Positions 1 to 5,673 of a stretch of DNA of 7,428 nucleotides are shown here, piece by piece. Numbering within the stretch: the stretch's first letter is position 1; the number at the start of each line of letters is the position of its first letter. The position numbers and the translations under genes are program-made. The notes under the pieces were generated by a model. That model made no database searches, was not told the DNA's origin, and saw only the letters and a list, made by a program, of their open reading frames with translations. Source of the stretch: Caldilineaceae bacterium (GTDB lineage Bacteria > Chloroflexota > Anaerolineae > Caldilineales > Caldilineaceae); the NCBI GenBank assembly GCA_012032975.1, contig JAAUPU010000128.1, positions 1 to 7,428 of the forward strand, in the 5' to 3' direction.

Positions 1-191
1 GGCTGCTGGCCGAGGCGCTCGGCATGCACTGGATCATCGGTGCGTTCATGGCCGGCCTCTACTTCGAGCCGCACCGGGTCGGCGAGCGGGCCTACAAGGA
101 CATGAAGATGGCGGTCGGCTCGATCACCAACGGCTTCCTCGGCCCGCTGTTCTTCGCCACCATTGGGCTGCGCGTCGATCTCGGCGCGGTC
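1..191 (+). CDS. CPA2/Kef-type cation:proton antiporter, internal fragment
   Basis: Reading from base 3, about 63 codons give a hydrophobic stretch that resembles the end of the membrane domain of monovalent cation:proton antiporter-2 (KefB/NhaS-like) proteins: LLAEALGMHWIIGAFMAGL near the start, then GPLFFATIGLRVDLG. In that family the 'lGAFlAGL' and 'PlFFvsiGl.vdl' segments lie in neighbouring late helices of the ion-translocating core, in the inner membrane. The gene enters from the left edge and loses homology at about base 191. From there the frame stays open to 996-998 but only reads the antisense of an ABC ATPase gene. Only 3 of these 63 codons end in A or T, against 17 of the first 60 codons of the neighbouring ATPase, so codon use differs sharply. 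The family call is fairly safe. Whether the fragment belongs to this genome is doubtful. Confidence 0.7.
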
Positions 192-195
192 GTCG
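174..195. other. Breakpoint between antiporter and ABC ATPase sequence
   Basis: The + strand antiporter reading (GLRVDLGAV) and the - strand ATPase reading (C-terminal IIDDRAEID) both still look natural across these ~20 bases and then fail on opposite sides. Neither gene has a stop codon near here: the ATPase frame stays open to base 1. This is what a join through a short shared sequence looks like, either in an assembly or through microhomology-mediated rearrangement. Confidence 0.65.
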
Positions 196-884
196 ATGAT
201 GTGGCTGACTGTGCCATCGATCATCTGGATCACACGATCCACATACCGACACATGCGCAGGTCGTGGGTGACCATGATGCCGGCGCGATTCTGCTCGTGG
301 ACCAGTTCGGCAAAGGTGGCGACCACCTGGTTGGCCCGTTCCGTGTCCAGGCTGGCCGTCGGCTCGTCGGCCAGCACCACGTCTGGTTCGTGGATCAACG
401 CCCGCGCGATGGCGACCCGTTGCTGTTGCCCGCCGGAAAGCTGCTCCGGGTAGTTGTTGAGCCGGTCGCCCAGACCCAGCCGGTCGAGAAGTTCGGTCGC
501 ACGTTGTCGGGTGGGGGGACTGTTGCTCTTTCCCTGGTTCTTGTTGAGGCGCAACATCAGTTCGACATTTTCCAACGCGGTCAGGTAGGGCACCAGGTTG
601 TTGGACTGGAAGGCAAAGCCGATGGCCCGACCGCGAAAACGGGTGCGTTTGGCCTCGCTCATGCCGCTCAACGGCTGGCCGCCGATCACGATTTCGCCGC
701 TGGATGGGTTGAGCAGGCCGGCCAGCATGGCCAACATGCTGGTCTTGCCAGAGCCGCTTGGACCCACCAGCGCCACAAATTGACCGGGACGGACGCCAAA
801 CGAAACATCGTCCACCGCGCGCACGGCGCTGGCTCCCTCTCCGTAAATTTTGGTGACACCCTCGGCGCGCAGCGCTTCCGTCAT
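174..884 (-). CDS. ABC exporter ATP-binding protein (LolD/DevA-like), 3' end lost at breakpoint
   Basis: This is the nucleotide-binding subunit that should power the FtsX-type permease encoded just upstream, hydrolysing ATP at the cytoplasmic face of the membrane. Reading from ATG at 884 it starts MTEALRAEGVTKIYG. It has Walker A GPSGSGKT (residues 41-48), Q-loop Gln93 in AFQSNN, signature LSGGQQQ (149-155), Walker B VVLADEP with catalytic Glu174, and the H-loop His207 in VTHD. Recognisable sequence ends near residue 237 (DDRAEID), close to the family's usual 220-245 residues. No stop codon follows, and the frame runs on to the window edge as antisense of the antiporter fragment. The start lies 16 nt after the permease stop with a weak GGGG ribosome site, so translation is probably coupled. 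All catalytic motifs are present; only the extreme C-terminus is in doubt. Confidence 0.9.
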
Positions 885-900
885 GTCGCAACCCCGCGGC

Positions 901-2064
901 TCACTGGGCCAGACCCAGCGCGGTCAACGGTTCTACCCGCAGCAATAGCCAGACCGACACAAGCCCACCCAGCGGACCGATCAACAGGAGCGCGATGATC
1001 GCGCTGGCCACGGCATCGCCGGTGAAGACGATGGGGACTGAGGGCGGAAAAGTCAGGGAGAGTGCCAGTGAACCGGCCGCGCCAAGCAGCACGCCAAACG
1101 CGTTGATCGTGACAATCTGGGTGATGGCGGCCATGGCAACCACAAAGGTCGAAGCACCGATGGCCTTGAGCATGCCGATCTGCGCGACCTTTTGCAGCGT
1201 CTGGATCTGAAAGAAGCCTCCGATCACCAAGAGGCCAATGAAGAAGGTGAAGTAACGCTGGGTGTCGAGGGTGCTCTGCTGCGCGGAGTAGCCGGGGGTC
1301 GTCTTGTAGGCTGTCTCCCGGTCTACCGCTTCGATGTCGCCCACTTGCTGCACGATGCGTTGGGCGACGATTTCCATGTCGACGCCATCGGCCAGCTTGA
1401 CGTTGACGATATTGGAGACCAATTCTCCCCGGCTCAGCTCGCCGCTGCCCTGGGGTCGCACCTTTTCCCAGGTCAAATAGGGCAAGAAGATCGATGGTCG
1501 CAGGAAGAACTGCTGCCCATCGCTGATGCCGACAATCTCCAGTTCGTACAACTCTTCCTCGGTTCCCTGCACGGACTTGACCTGCACGCTGTCCCCCACC
1601 TGCAAACCGGTGCGCTCCGCCACGTGGCCTCCGATCACGACTTCGTTGGCGCGGTCTCGCCCCAGCCCCAGCCCAGCGTAGGCCGGAGGCTCGCCAGGTC
1701 GGCCCGGTTCGACCCCGATCAACGAGATGTCCAGTTGCTGGCTTTTGCCTGCCGGGTCTTCAAAGAGGATCGTTGCGCTGGAGATGCCCACCTGTCCCAC
1801 ATCCTCGACCCCTTCCACGCGGCGCATGGCATTGGCACGGTTGCGCCCAATGCGACTGGCCGAGATGGAGAGATCGACGCCGGATTGATAGACTACCAAT
1901 TCGCCGCCCAGTTTTTCCAGGTACTCGCGGTTGCCAGCGCCCAACCCCTCTGCCAGCGCCGCGATAAAGAGAATCAGGGTCGTGATCAGTGCGACGATCA
2001 GGCTGATCAGCAGGAATCGCCCCTTGTTGTGCATGATCTCTTTGATGGAGAGGTAGAATGCCAT
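901..2064 (-). CDS. ABC transporter permease, FtsX/MacB fold (DevC-like)
   Basis: This is the membrane subunit of the exporter, 387 residues, a normal length for DevC-type permeases. One transmembrane helix near residues 14-38 (LLISLIVALITTLILF) is followed by a large extracytoplasmic domain of about 230 residues. Three more helices lie near 268-290, 305-335 and 350-378, the last preceding the 'RVEPLTALG' end typical of FtsX-like permeases. This 1+3 layout defines type VII (mechanotransmission) ABC transporters, which couple ATP hydrolysis to movements of the external domain rather than moving substrate through the membrane helices; that is family knowledge. ATG at 2064 is 11 nt after the fusion-protein stop, with an AGGCAGG-like ribosome site. 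The frame is intact. The substrate cannot be read from the sequence; relatives export glycolipids, peptides or drugs. Confidence 0.9.
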   Translation of the reverse strand: MAFYLSIKEIMHNKGRFLLISLIVALITTLILFIAALAEGLGAGNREYLEKLGGELVVYQSGVDLSISASRIGRNRANAMRRVEGVEDVGQVGISSATILFEDPAGKSQQLDISLIGVEPGRPGEPPAYAGLGLGRDRANEVVIGGHVAERTGLQVGDSVQVKSVQGTEEELYELEIVGISDGQQFFLRPSIFLPYLTWEKVRPQGSGELSRGELVSNIVNVKLADGVDMEIVAQRIVQQVGDIEAVDRETAYKTTPGYSAQQSTLDTQRYFTFFIGLLVIGGFFQIQTLQKVAQIGMLKAIGASTFVVAMAAITQIVTINAFGVLLGAAGSLALSLTFPPSVPIVFTGDAVASAIIALLLIGPLGGLVSVWLLLRVEPLTALGLAQ

Positions 2065-2075
2065 GCGTAGCCTGC

Positions 2076-3394
2076 CTACTTGTCGACGGTGACCACGGCG
2101 GTCATATTCCAGAGTAGGCGGTCGTCCTCTTGCTCTGGAATCACAACGACCGTATAGACGATGTCCCCACGCTGGTCCGTGCCGATCTGGCGGATCCGAT
2201 CGATGCGGCCCGTCATCTCCAGGTCCGGGATCGCATCGAACGTGATGGCCGCCGTTCCACCAGGTTCAACGCCGACGATGTCCAGTTCGGTCAAGTCCTC
2301 GGTGCGGATCTCCCACGAGGTAAGGTTGGCCAGTTGCAGGACCGGCAAACCGATGCTGACCTGCTCGCCCTGGTTGATATCCAGCGCGGCGACTGTGCCA
2401 GCAAAGGCGCCCGCAGCTCGGTGTCACCCAGCGAGACCAATGCCTGCTGCAACGAGGCGGTGGCCGCGGCGACCTCGGCCTCGGCAATCGCGATCTCTTC
2501 CGAGCGCGCGCCGGCCAGAAGCAGGTCAAGTTGCGACTGTGCCTGGCGCAGATCCGCCTGCGCGGCGGCAACATCCGCGGGCAAGGTGGATTCCAGCAAG
2601 CCAAGCTGGGCGCGGGCGCGATCGACATCGGCGCGGGCGCGGGAAAGATCAGCCGCGCTGGGCGGGCTTTGCAGGTCGTCGAGCCGTGCTCTGGCCGCTT
2701 CAAAGTTGTTGGTCGCCTGCTCCAGCGATGAAGATTGGGGCAGGGCGCTGATGTCGTTGCGCCACTTGACTTCGTCGTAGGCAGACTGAGCCTGGCGCAG
2801 GCTGGCCTCGGCATTCGCCAAGCTGGCTTTTGCCTCGATCAGTTCCTGCTCGGTCGGTCCCTCCAATACCTTGTCCAAAGAGGCCTGTGACGATGCCAGC
2901 GAAGCCTGGGCCGAGGCGATCTCGCCAGGCAGCGAACCGGTGCTTACCCGGTCCAATCGAGCCGCCGAAGCGGCCACAACCGCCTGAGCCGACTCGATTT
3001 CCTCTGGGCGTGCGCCCGCGGTCAACTGAGACAGGTTGGCCTGTGCGCGTTGCAGATCGGCGCGCGCCCGGCTGACCGCGGTCTGCTGCTGCGAGGCGTC
3101 AAGCTGAATCAAGACCTGGCCGGCCGTTACATCATCGCCTTCATCGACCAGGATCTGGGCGACGCGACCGTTGGTCGGAAAGCTGAGATCAGCCTTTTCC
3201 GCCGGCGAAACGCGCGCGTCGACGATCACGCTGCGGTCGGCGCTCTGAGGAGGCAGCGGCTCTTCGGCGGGGTCCGCTGCTTCGGACGCGGTCTGGGCTT
3301 CATCCGGCTGACCGATCAGCCCAAACTGGAAAGCTGCAAATCCAAGTGCGGCAATGACCGCGACAACGATGATCACAAGCGTGGTTCTTTTCAT
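2076..3394 (-). CDS. HlyD/DevB-type membrane fusion protein, one-base frameshift near 2405
   Basis: This is the periplasmic or extracytoplasmic adaptor of the ABC exporter. ATG at 3394 follows a GGAG site about 10 nt upstream. Residues 4-24 form an N-terminal membrane anchor and 30-53 a Pro/Glu-rich linker. About 55-98 is the first half of the lipoyl-like domain (FPTNGRVAQILVDEGDDV). About 100-325 is a very long Ala/Gln/Glu-rich coiled-coil region with ~26-residue repeats. The frame breaks after LRAP (codon 330, 2405-2407). One missing base between GCGCC and TTT moves the continuation to the frame ending at 2076: FAGTVAALDINQGEQV, then a beta-barrel-like tail ending in VVTVDK. Restoring one C or T gives a continuous ~439-residue protein. 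As read, the product would lose the second lipoyl half and the beta-barrel. I favour a sequencing error over a true pseudogene, because both halves keep full coding quality. Confidence 0.87.
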
Positions 3395-3415
3395 AGCCGA
3401 TTGGCTCCAGACTGG

Positions 3416-3433
3416 TCCGACAAATTCGTCGGA
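3416..3433. promoter_or_regulatory. Candidate TetR operator in front of the fusion-protein gene
   Basis: TCCGAC and GTCGGA form a perfect 6-bp inverted repeat around AAATTC. The inner bases are nearly symmetric too, so 16 of 18 positions are palindromic. It lies 22 bases upstream of the fusion-protein start, just after the best -10-like hexamer, where a bound dimer would block transcription. No T-run follows on either strand, so it does not look like a terminator. Binding by the adjacent TetR protein is inferred from position. Confidence 0.5.
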
Positions 3434-3434
3434 T

Positions 3435-3463
3435 AGATAACGACTGCTCGGTCAACATACAAA
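3435..3463 (-). promoter_or_regulatory. Weak candidate promoter for the exporter operon
   Basis: On the - strand TTTGTA (3458-3463) and TTATCT (3435-3440) are separated by 17 bp. Both hexamers match the sigma70 consensus only partly. The predicted start falls within or beside the 3416-3433 inverted repeat, which adds some support. The operon could also be read through from the regulator gene, since only 88 bases separate them. Confidence 0.3.
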
Positions 3464-3482
3464 GGCAGTGACTGGTGTTGGT

Positions 3483-4073
3483 TCAGCGATCTCGGTAGAT
3501 CAGTCCATCCAGCAACAGATCGACGATTTCCCTGGACATCACGTGACGGGAGACTCGGCTCTGTTGGGTCTGACTAAAGGTGATGCCGTCCAGAAGGGCC
3601 AGGAACGACCCAGCCAAGATATTGACATCTACGGACCTCGTTTCACCGCGCTGCTCGGCTGCGCGAAAGGCCCGGGTAAGCGGGTCGAACATGGATTGAT
3701 AGGCCGCCTCCGAAAGCTGATGGGCGTTCGTTTCGTTGAGGGCCGGCATGTCGGCATACATCATGCCCATGAAGTTGACCGGCGACTGCGAGTCAAACCA
3801 CGAGCAGACAGCGTTCAGTTGAGCGCGCAGATTGTCGGGCGCCCCATCCACTGCGGCCATCATGCCCGCGTGATGGCGCTGAAAGACGCGCTGGGCCATC
3901 TCCACAAAAAGTTGCTCTTTACCATCCGGGAAGTGATAGTAGAGTGAGGCCTGGCGCATGCCCAATTCGTCGGAAATATCGCGCAGCGTGACAGCCCCAT
4001 ACCCTCGTTCCATGAAGAGCCGTTCAGCGACATCCAAAACGCGCTGCTTGGCGTCAGTTGTTTCTGTTTCCAT
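3483..4073 (-). CDS. TetR/AcrR-family transcriptional regulator
   Basis: A 196-residue protein of normal TetR length. The N-terminal domain has the classic helix-turn-helix at about residues 29-48 (TLRDISDELGMRQASLYYHF), followed by the usual 'F-x-x-K-E-x-L-F' segment (FPDGKEQLF). The rest is a helical ligand-binding and dimerisation domain without recognisable specificity. ATG at 4073 has a GGTGAG-like site a few bases upstream. It is encoded on the same strand as, and 88 bases upstream of, the exporter genes. TetR proteins so placed usually repress the pump and themselves until a ligand, often a pump substrate, binds. Inverted repeats lie before both this gene (4125-4144) and the exporter (3416-3433), which fits that model. 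The family call is firm; the regulon and ligand are inferred or unknown. Confidence 0.92.
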   Translation of the reverse strand: METETTDAKQRVLDVAERLFMERGYGAVTLRDISDELGMRQASLYYHFPDGKEQLFVEMAQRVFQRHHAGMMAAVDGAPDNLRAQLNAVCSWFDSQSPVNFMGMMYADMPALNETNAHQLSEAAYQSMFDPLTRAFRAAEQRGETRSVDVNILAGSFLALLDGITFSQTQQSRVSRHVMSREIVDLLLDGLIYRDR

Positions 4074-4124
4074 CGCTCACCGTAAAGTCGCGCCTTGCCG
4101 CAGATCGGCCGATCACGAACTGGC

Positions 4125-4144
4125 TACCTACTCTTTGGTAGGTA
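4125..4144. promoter_or_regulatory. Candidate autoregulatory operator of the TetR gene
   Basis: TACCTAC (4125-4131) and GTAGGTA (4138-4144) form a perfect 7-bp inverted repeat with a 6-base spacer. This size and TACC...GGTA form resemble many TetR-family operators. It sits 52 bases upstream of the regulator start, a few bases downstream of the predicted transcription start, so occupancy would repress the gene. It differs in sequence from the repeat in front of the exporter. Confidence 0.55.
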
Positions 4145-4156
4145 AATCATTCTGCC

Positions 4157-4183
4157 ATCATAGTACATATCGATCCAATTCAA
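4157..4183 (-). promoter_or_regulatory. Candidate promoter of the TetR gene
   Basis: On the - strand TTGAAT (4178-4183) and TATGAT (4157-4162) are good sigma70-like hexamers, but the 15-bp spacer is short. The start would fall near 4150, leaving a ~75-nt leader that contains the 4125-4144 inverted repeat. The left arm of the 11-bp repeat (4171-4181) overlaps the -35 element and the spacer. Confidence 0.4.
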
Positions 4184-4221
4184 GGTGAAGTTGCACTCAT
4201 TTTGCCGCGAGAATTGGATCG
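4171..4221. repeat. Perfect 11-bp inverted repeat between divergent promoters
   Basis: CGATCCAATTC (4171-4181) and GAATTGGATCG (4211-4221) are exact reverse complements, 29 bases apart. The left arm overlaps the regulator's probable -35 region. The right arm ends 8 bases before the -35 of the ribosomal promoter. The 40-base centre spacing is close to four DNA turns, so two bound dimers would lie on one face. No T-run follows, so it is not a terminator. Function unknown. Confidence 0.6.
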
Positions 4222-4229
4222 GAATAATT

Positions 4230-4259
4230 TTGACTGTCAGCGGTCATTTGCACTATAAT
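4230..4259 (+). promoter_or_regulatory. sigma70-type promoter of the rplU operon
   Basis: TTGACT (4230-4235) and a perfect TATAAT (4254-4259) are separated by 18 bp. This is the best promoter match in the window. Transcription should start near 4266, giving a leader of about 135 nt before rplU. A strong constitutive promoter suits a ribosomal protein operon. Confidence 0.75.
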
Positions 4260-4264
4260 CAACG

Positions 4265-4400
4265 TTTGTGGGCAAGCTCGTCCACAGCAACCAAACCAGT
4301 GAGCATCGCGCCGCTCACCCCCTCCTTGGGACGCGGAGCCGCTCCACAAAGTTTCGGATAGGTGTCGAACCTGCCGAACGCGGCGATAAAAGGAGACCGT
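4265..4400 (+). promoter_or_regulatory. Structured 5' leader of rplU, possible autoregulatory RNA
   Basis: The leader can fold several ways. TGTGG (4267-4271) pairs with CCACA (4282-4286). GTGAGC (4299-4304) pairs with GCTCAC (4313-4318) around an 8-base loop. AGGT (4360-4363) pairs with ACCT (4369-4372). As an alternative, TTTGTGG (4265-4271) can pair with the distant CCACAAA (4344-4350), which would exclude the first hairpin. L21 leaders that control rplU operons are known in Firmicutes; I cannot confirm that this belongs to that family. Confidence 0.4.
4389..4395 (+). promoter_or_regulatory. Ribosome binding site that fixes the rplU start
   Basis: AAAGGAG lies 5 bases before ATG 4401. It rejects the longer in-frame reading from GTG 4362, which would add 13 residues ahead of the conserved MYAVVRTGGKQYRV start of uL21 and has no such site. 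Confidence 0.85.
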
Positions 4401-4952
4401 ATGTACGCAGTGGTACGAACCGGCGGCAAACAGTATCGAGTTGCAGCCGGGGATATTTTGGAGGTCGAGAAACTGGAAGGCGAGGTCGGCGACATGGTTA
4501 CGCTCGACGAAGTCTTGTTGGTTTCCAGTGGGGACACGACCACCATCGGCCAGCCACGGGTCGAGGATGCCAGTGTCGTTGCGACGATCACGGGCCAGCA
4601 CAAGGGACGCAAGATCCAGGTCTTTCGCTATCGGCCCAAGAAGCGAATTCGTGTCCGCCGGGGTCATCGTCAGTTGCAAACCCGGCTCGAGATCAGCGCC
4701 ATCCACGCCCACGGTGCGGTGCATGTCGCTGAAGTGGTCGCCGAGCCAGAGGTCGAGGAAGTTGTGGTCGTGGCGGAAGCCGTAGCTGAGACCGTAGCGG
4801 AAGCTGAGGCGGCAGCGGTGGAAGAAGTCGTTGAGGAAGAGGCTGAAGAGGCGGCTGGCGAAGTGACGGAGGCCGTGGCAGTTCTTGACGACGCTGACGA
4901 TAATGCCGACGATTTGAGCGCTGAAGATTCCGGCACTGAGGAAAAGGAGTAA
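4401..4952 (+). CDS. rplU: 50S ribosomal protein uL21 with long acidic C-terminal tail
   Basis: Structural protein of the large ribosomal subunit that binds 23S rRNA. Residues 1-101 are a complete uL21: the MYAVVRTGGKQYRV start, a beta-rich core (GDILEVEKLEGEVGD), and the basic signature RYRPKKRIRVRRGHRQ near 76-91. Most uL21 proteins end near residue 103. This one continues to 183 residues with a low-complexity Glu/Val/Ala tail that becomes Asp/Glu-rich and ends DSGTEEKE, strongly acidic and without aromatic or cysteine residues. Extended uL21 proteins occur in some phyla, but the tail has no function I can name. The reading frame is intact and its stop lies 6 bases before rpmA, whose ribosome site overlaps the last codons, so the two are co-translated. 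It is the first gene of the operon, behind a structured leader. Confidence 0.96.
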   Translation: MYAVVRTGGKQYRVAAGDILEVEKLEGEVGDMVTLDEVLLVSSGDTTTIGQPRVEDASVVATITGQHKGRKIQVFRYRPKKRIRVRRGHRQLQTRLEISAIHAHGAVHVAEVVAEPEVEEVVVVAEAVAETVAEAEAAAVEEVVEEEAEEAAGEVTEAVAVLDDADDNADDLSAEDSGTEEKE

Positions 4953-4958
4953 AATAGT

Positions 4959-5222
4959 ATGGCTCACAAAAAAGGTGGTGGTTCCAGCCGGAACAACCGC
5001 GATTCCAATGCACAACGGCTCGGCGTGAAGCGATATGGCGGCCAGTTGGTGACGGCCGGCAACATCCTGGTGCGTCAACGTGGAACCAAATTCTATCCTG
5101 GGACAAACGTCGGGATCGGCAAGGATGACACGTTGTTTGCCACCAGCGATGGCATCGTGACATTCGAGTGGGCGAAAAAAGGCAAGAAACAGATCAGCGT
5201 CTATCCGGTAGAGGCAAGCTAA
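4959..5222 (+). CDS. rpmA: 50S ribosomal protein bL27
   Basis: Large-subunit protein whose flexible N-terminus reaches the peptidyl transferase centre. The 87-residue product begins [20 protein letters not shown] and continues LGVKRYGGQ, the universal bL27 start, and keeps [20 protein letters not shown] in the middle, so it is full length. The N-terminus starts directly with Met-Ala-His-Lys-Lys and lacks the extra segment that Firmicutes cleave off with a dedicated protease. GGAG at 4946-4949, inside the end of rplU, is the ribosome site, 9 bases before the ATG. Its stop is one base before the start of rpmE. Order rplU-rpmA is conserved in most bacteria; obgE, which often follows, is absent here. 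Confidence 0.97.
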   Translation: MAHKKGGGSSRNNRDSNAQRLGVKRYGGQLVTAGNILVRQRGTKFYPGTNVGIGKDDTLFATSDGIVTFEWAKKGKKQISVYPVEAS

Positions 5223-5223
5223 G

Positions 5224-5565
5224 ATGAAGCCAGACATTCACCCAACCTACTATCCAGAAGCGATCGTCATCTGCTCCTGTGGGGCCACCTGGACCACGGG
5301 CAGCACCATACCCGAGATCCGCACCGATGTATGCAGCACCTGCCACCCCTTCTATACCGGTGAGCAGCGCATCGTGGACACGGCCGGCCAGGTCGAGCGC
5401 TTCATGAAGCGATTGGAAGCGCGACAGAGCGGCGCAGCCAAGCGCGAGCTTCAGAGCCGCGCCCGCAAGGAAGCCGACGAGGCTGCACGCAAAGCACGCG
5501 CCCGTGGCGACAACGCCGAGGCAGCCGCAGCTGAAGTGATGGCCAAGTACGAACTGGCCGAGTAA
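5224..5565 (+). CDS. rpmE: 50S ribosomal protein bL31 (zinc-binding form) with C-terminal extension
   Basis: Central-protuberance protein that bridges the two ribosomal subunits. Residues 1-67 are a standard bL31: [13 protein letters not shown] start, Cys17 and Cys19 (CSC), Cys37 and Cys40 ([10 protein letters not shown]), then [16 protein letters not shown]. The cysteines mark the zinc-containing C+ paralogue, whose replacement by a zinc-free copy under zinc starvation is known in other bacteria. Typical bL31 ends near 66-75 residues. Here an Ala/Arg/Lys/Glu-rich, probably helical tail extends it to 113 residues. The start is one base after the rpmA stop with GAGG about 10 bases upstream, so it is co-translated in the ribosomal operon. 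The frame is intact and an intrinsic terminator follows. Confidence 0.95.
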   Translation: MKPDIHPTYYPEAIVICSCGATWTTGSTIPEIRTDVCSTCHPFYTGEQRIVDTAGQVERFMKRLEARQSGAAKRELQSRARKEADEAARKARARGDNAEAAAAEVMAKYELAE

Positions 5566-5621
5566 GCAACATACAGGGCGTCTACGTTACGTAGCGTTAG
5601 AACGGTAAAGTTTCGTTTGAC

Positions 5622-5652
5622 AAAGGGCAGAGAGAGCAATCTCTGCCCTTTT
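5622..5652 (+). terminator. Rho-independent terminator after rpmE
   Basis: AAAGGGCAGAGA (5622-5633) and TCTCTGCCCTTT (5640-5651) form a perfect 12-bp stem with a 6-base loop, followed by a short T-run (TTTTG). It should end most transcripts of rplU-rpmA-rpmE. The tdk ribosome site lies only 8 bases beyond it, so some readthrough, or a promoter I cannot see, must supply tdk. Confidence 0.85.
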
Positions 5653-5673
5653 GTATTCTGGAGAAAAGATTCG

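Noticed and set aside
24..998. A 324-codon + strand open frame covering the antiporter start and the antisense of the ATPase gene
   Set aside because: Only the first ~60 codons match a protein family. The rest is antisense to a gene with complete ABC ATPase motifs.
1192..2070. Long + strand open frame opposite the permease gene
   Set aside because: High-GC antisense shadow; the - strand has clear transmembrane segments and FtsX-fold features.
2067..2079. GTAG...CTAC symmetry between the fusion-protein and permease genes, similar to the tetR operator core
   Set aside because: Only 4-bp arms, inside the operon and at the ribosome site, so chance is more likely than an operator.
4362..4400. 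Upstream GTG start that lengthens uL21 by 13 residues
   Set aside because: The conserved uL21 start MYAVVRTGG coincides with ATG 4401, which has a strong AAAGGAG site; the GTG has none.
4670..4936. A - strand Ser/Thr/Ala-rich open frame opposite the uL21 tail
   Set aside because: It is the mirror of the low-complexity Glu/Ala/Val codons, with no ribosome site or family resemblance.
4197..5237. 346-codon - strand open frame opposite rplU, rpmA and their leader
   Set aside because: It overlaps three unambiguous elements on the + strand and shows no recognisable domain.
5582..5594. Short palindrome CTACG-TTA-CGTAG between rpmE and the terminator
   Set aside because: Five-bp arms with a 3-base loop and no T-run; common by chance and without a supporting context.
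5617..5659. TTGACA (5617-5622) with TATTCT (5654-5659) as a tdk promoter
   Set aside because: The spacing is 31 bp, far outside the usual 16-19, and the elements straddle the terminator hairpin.
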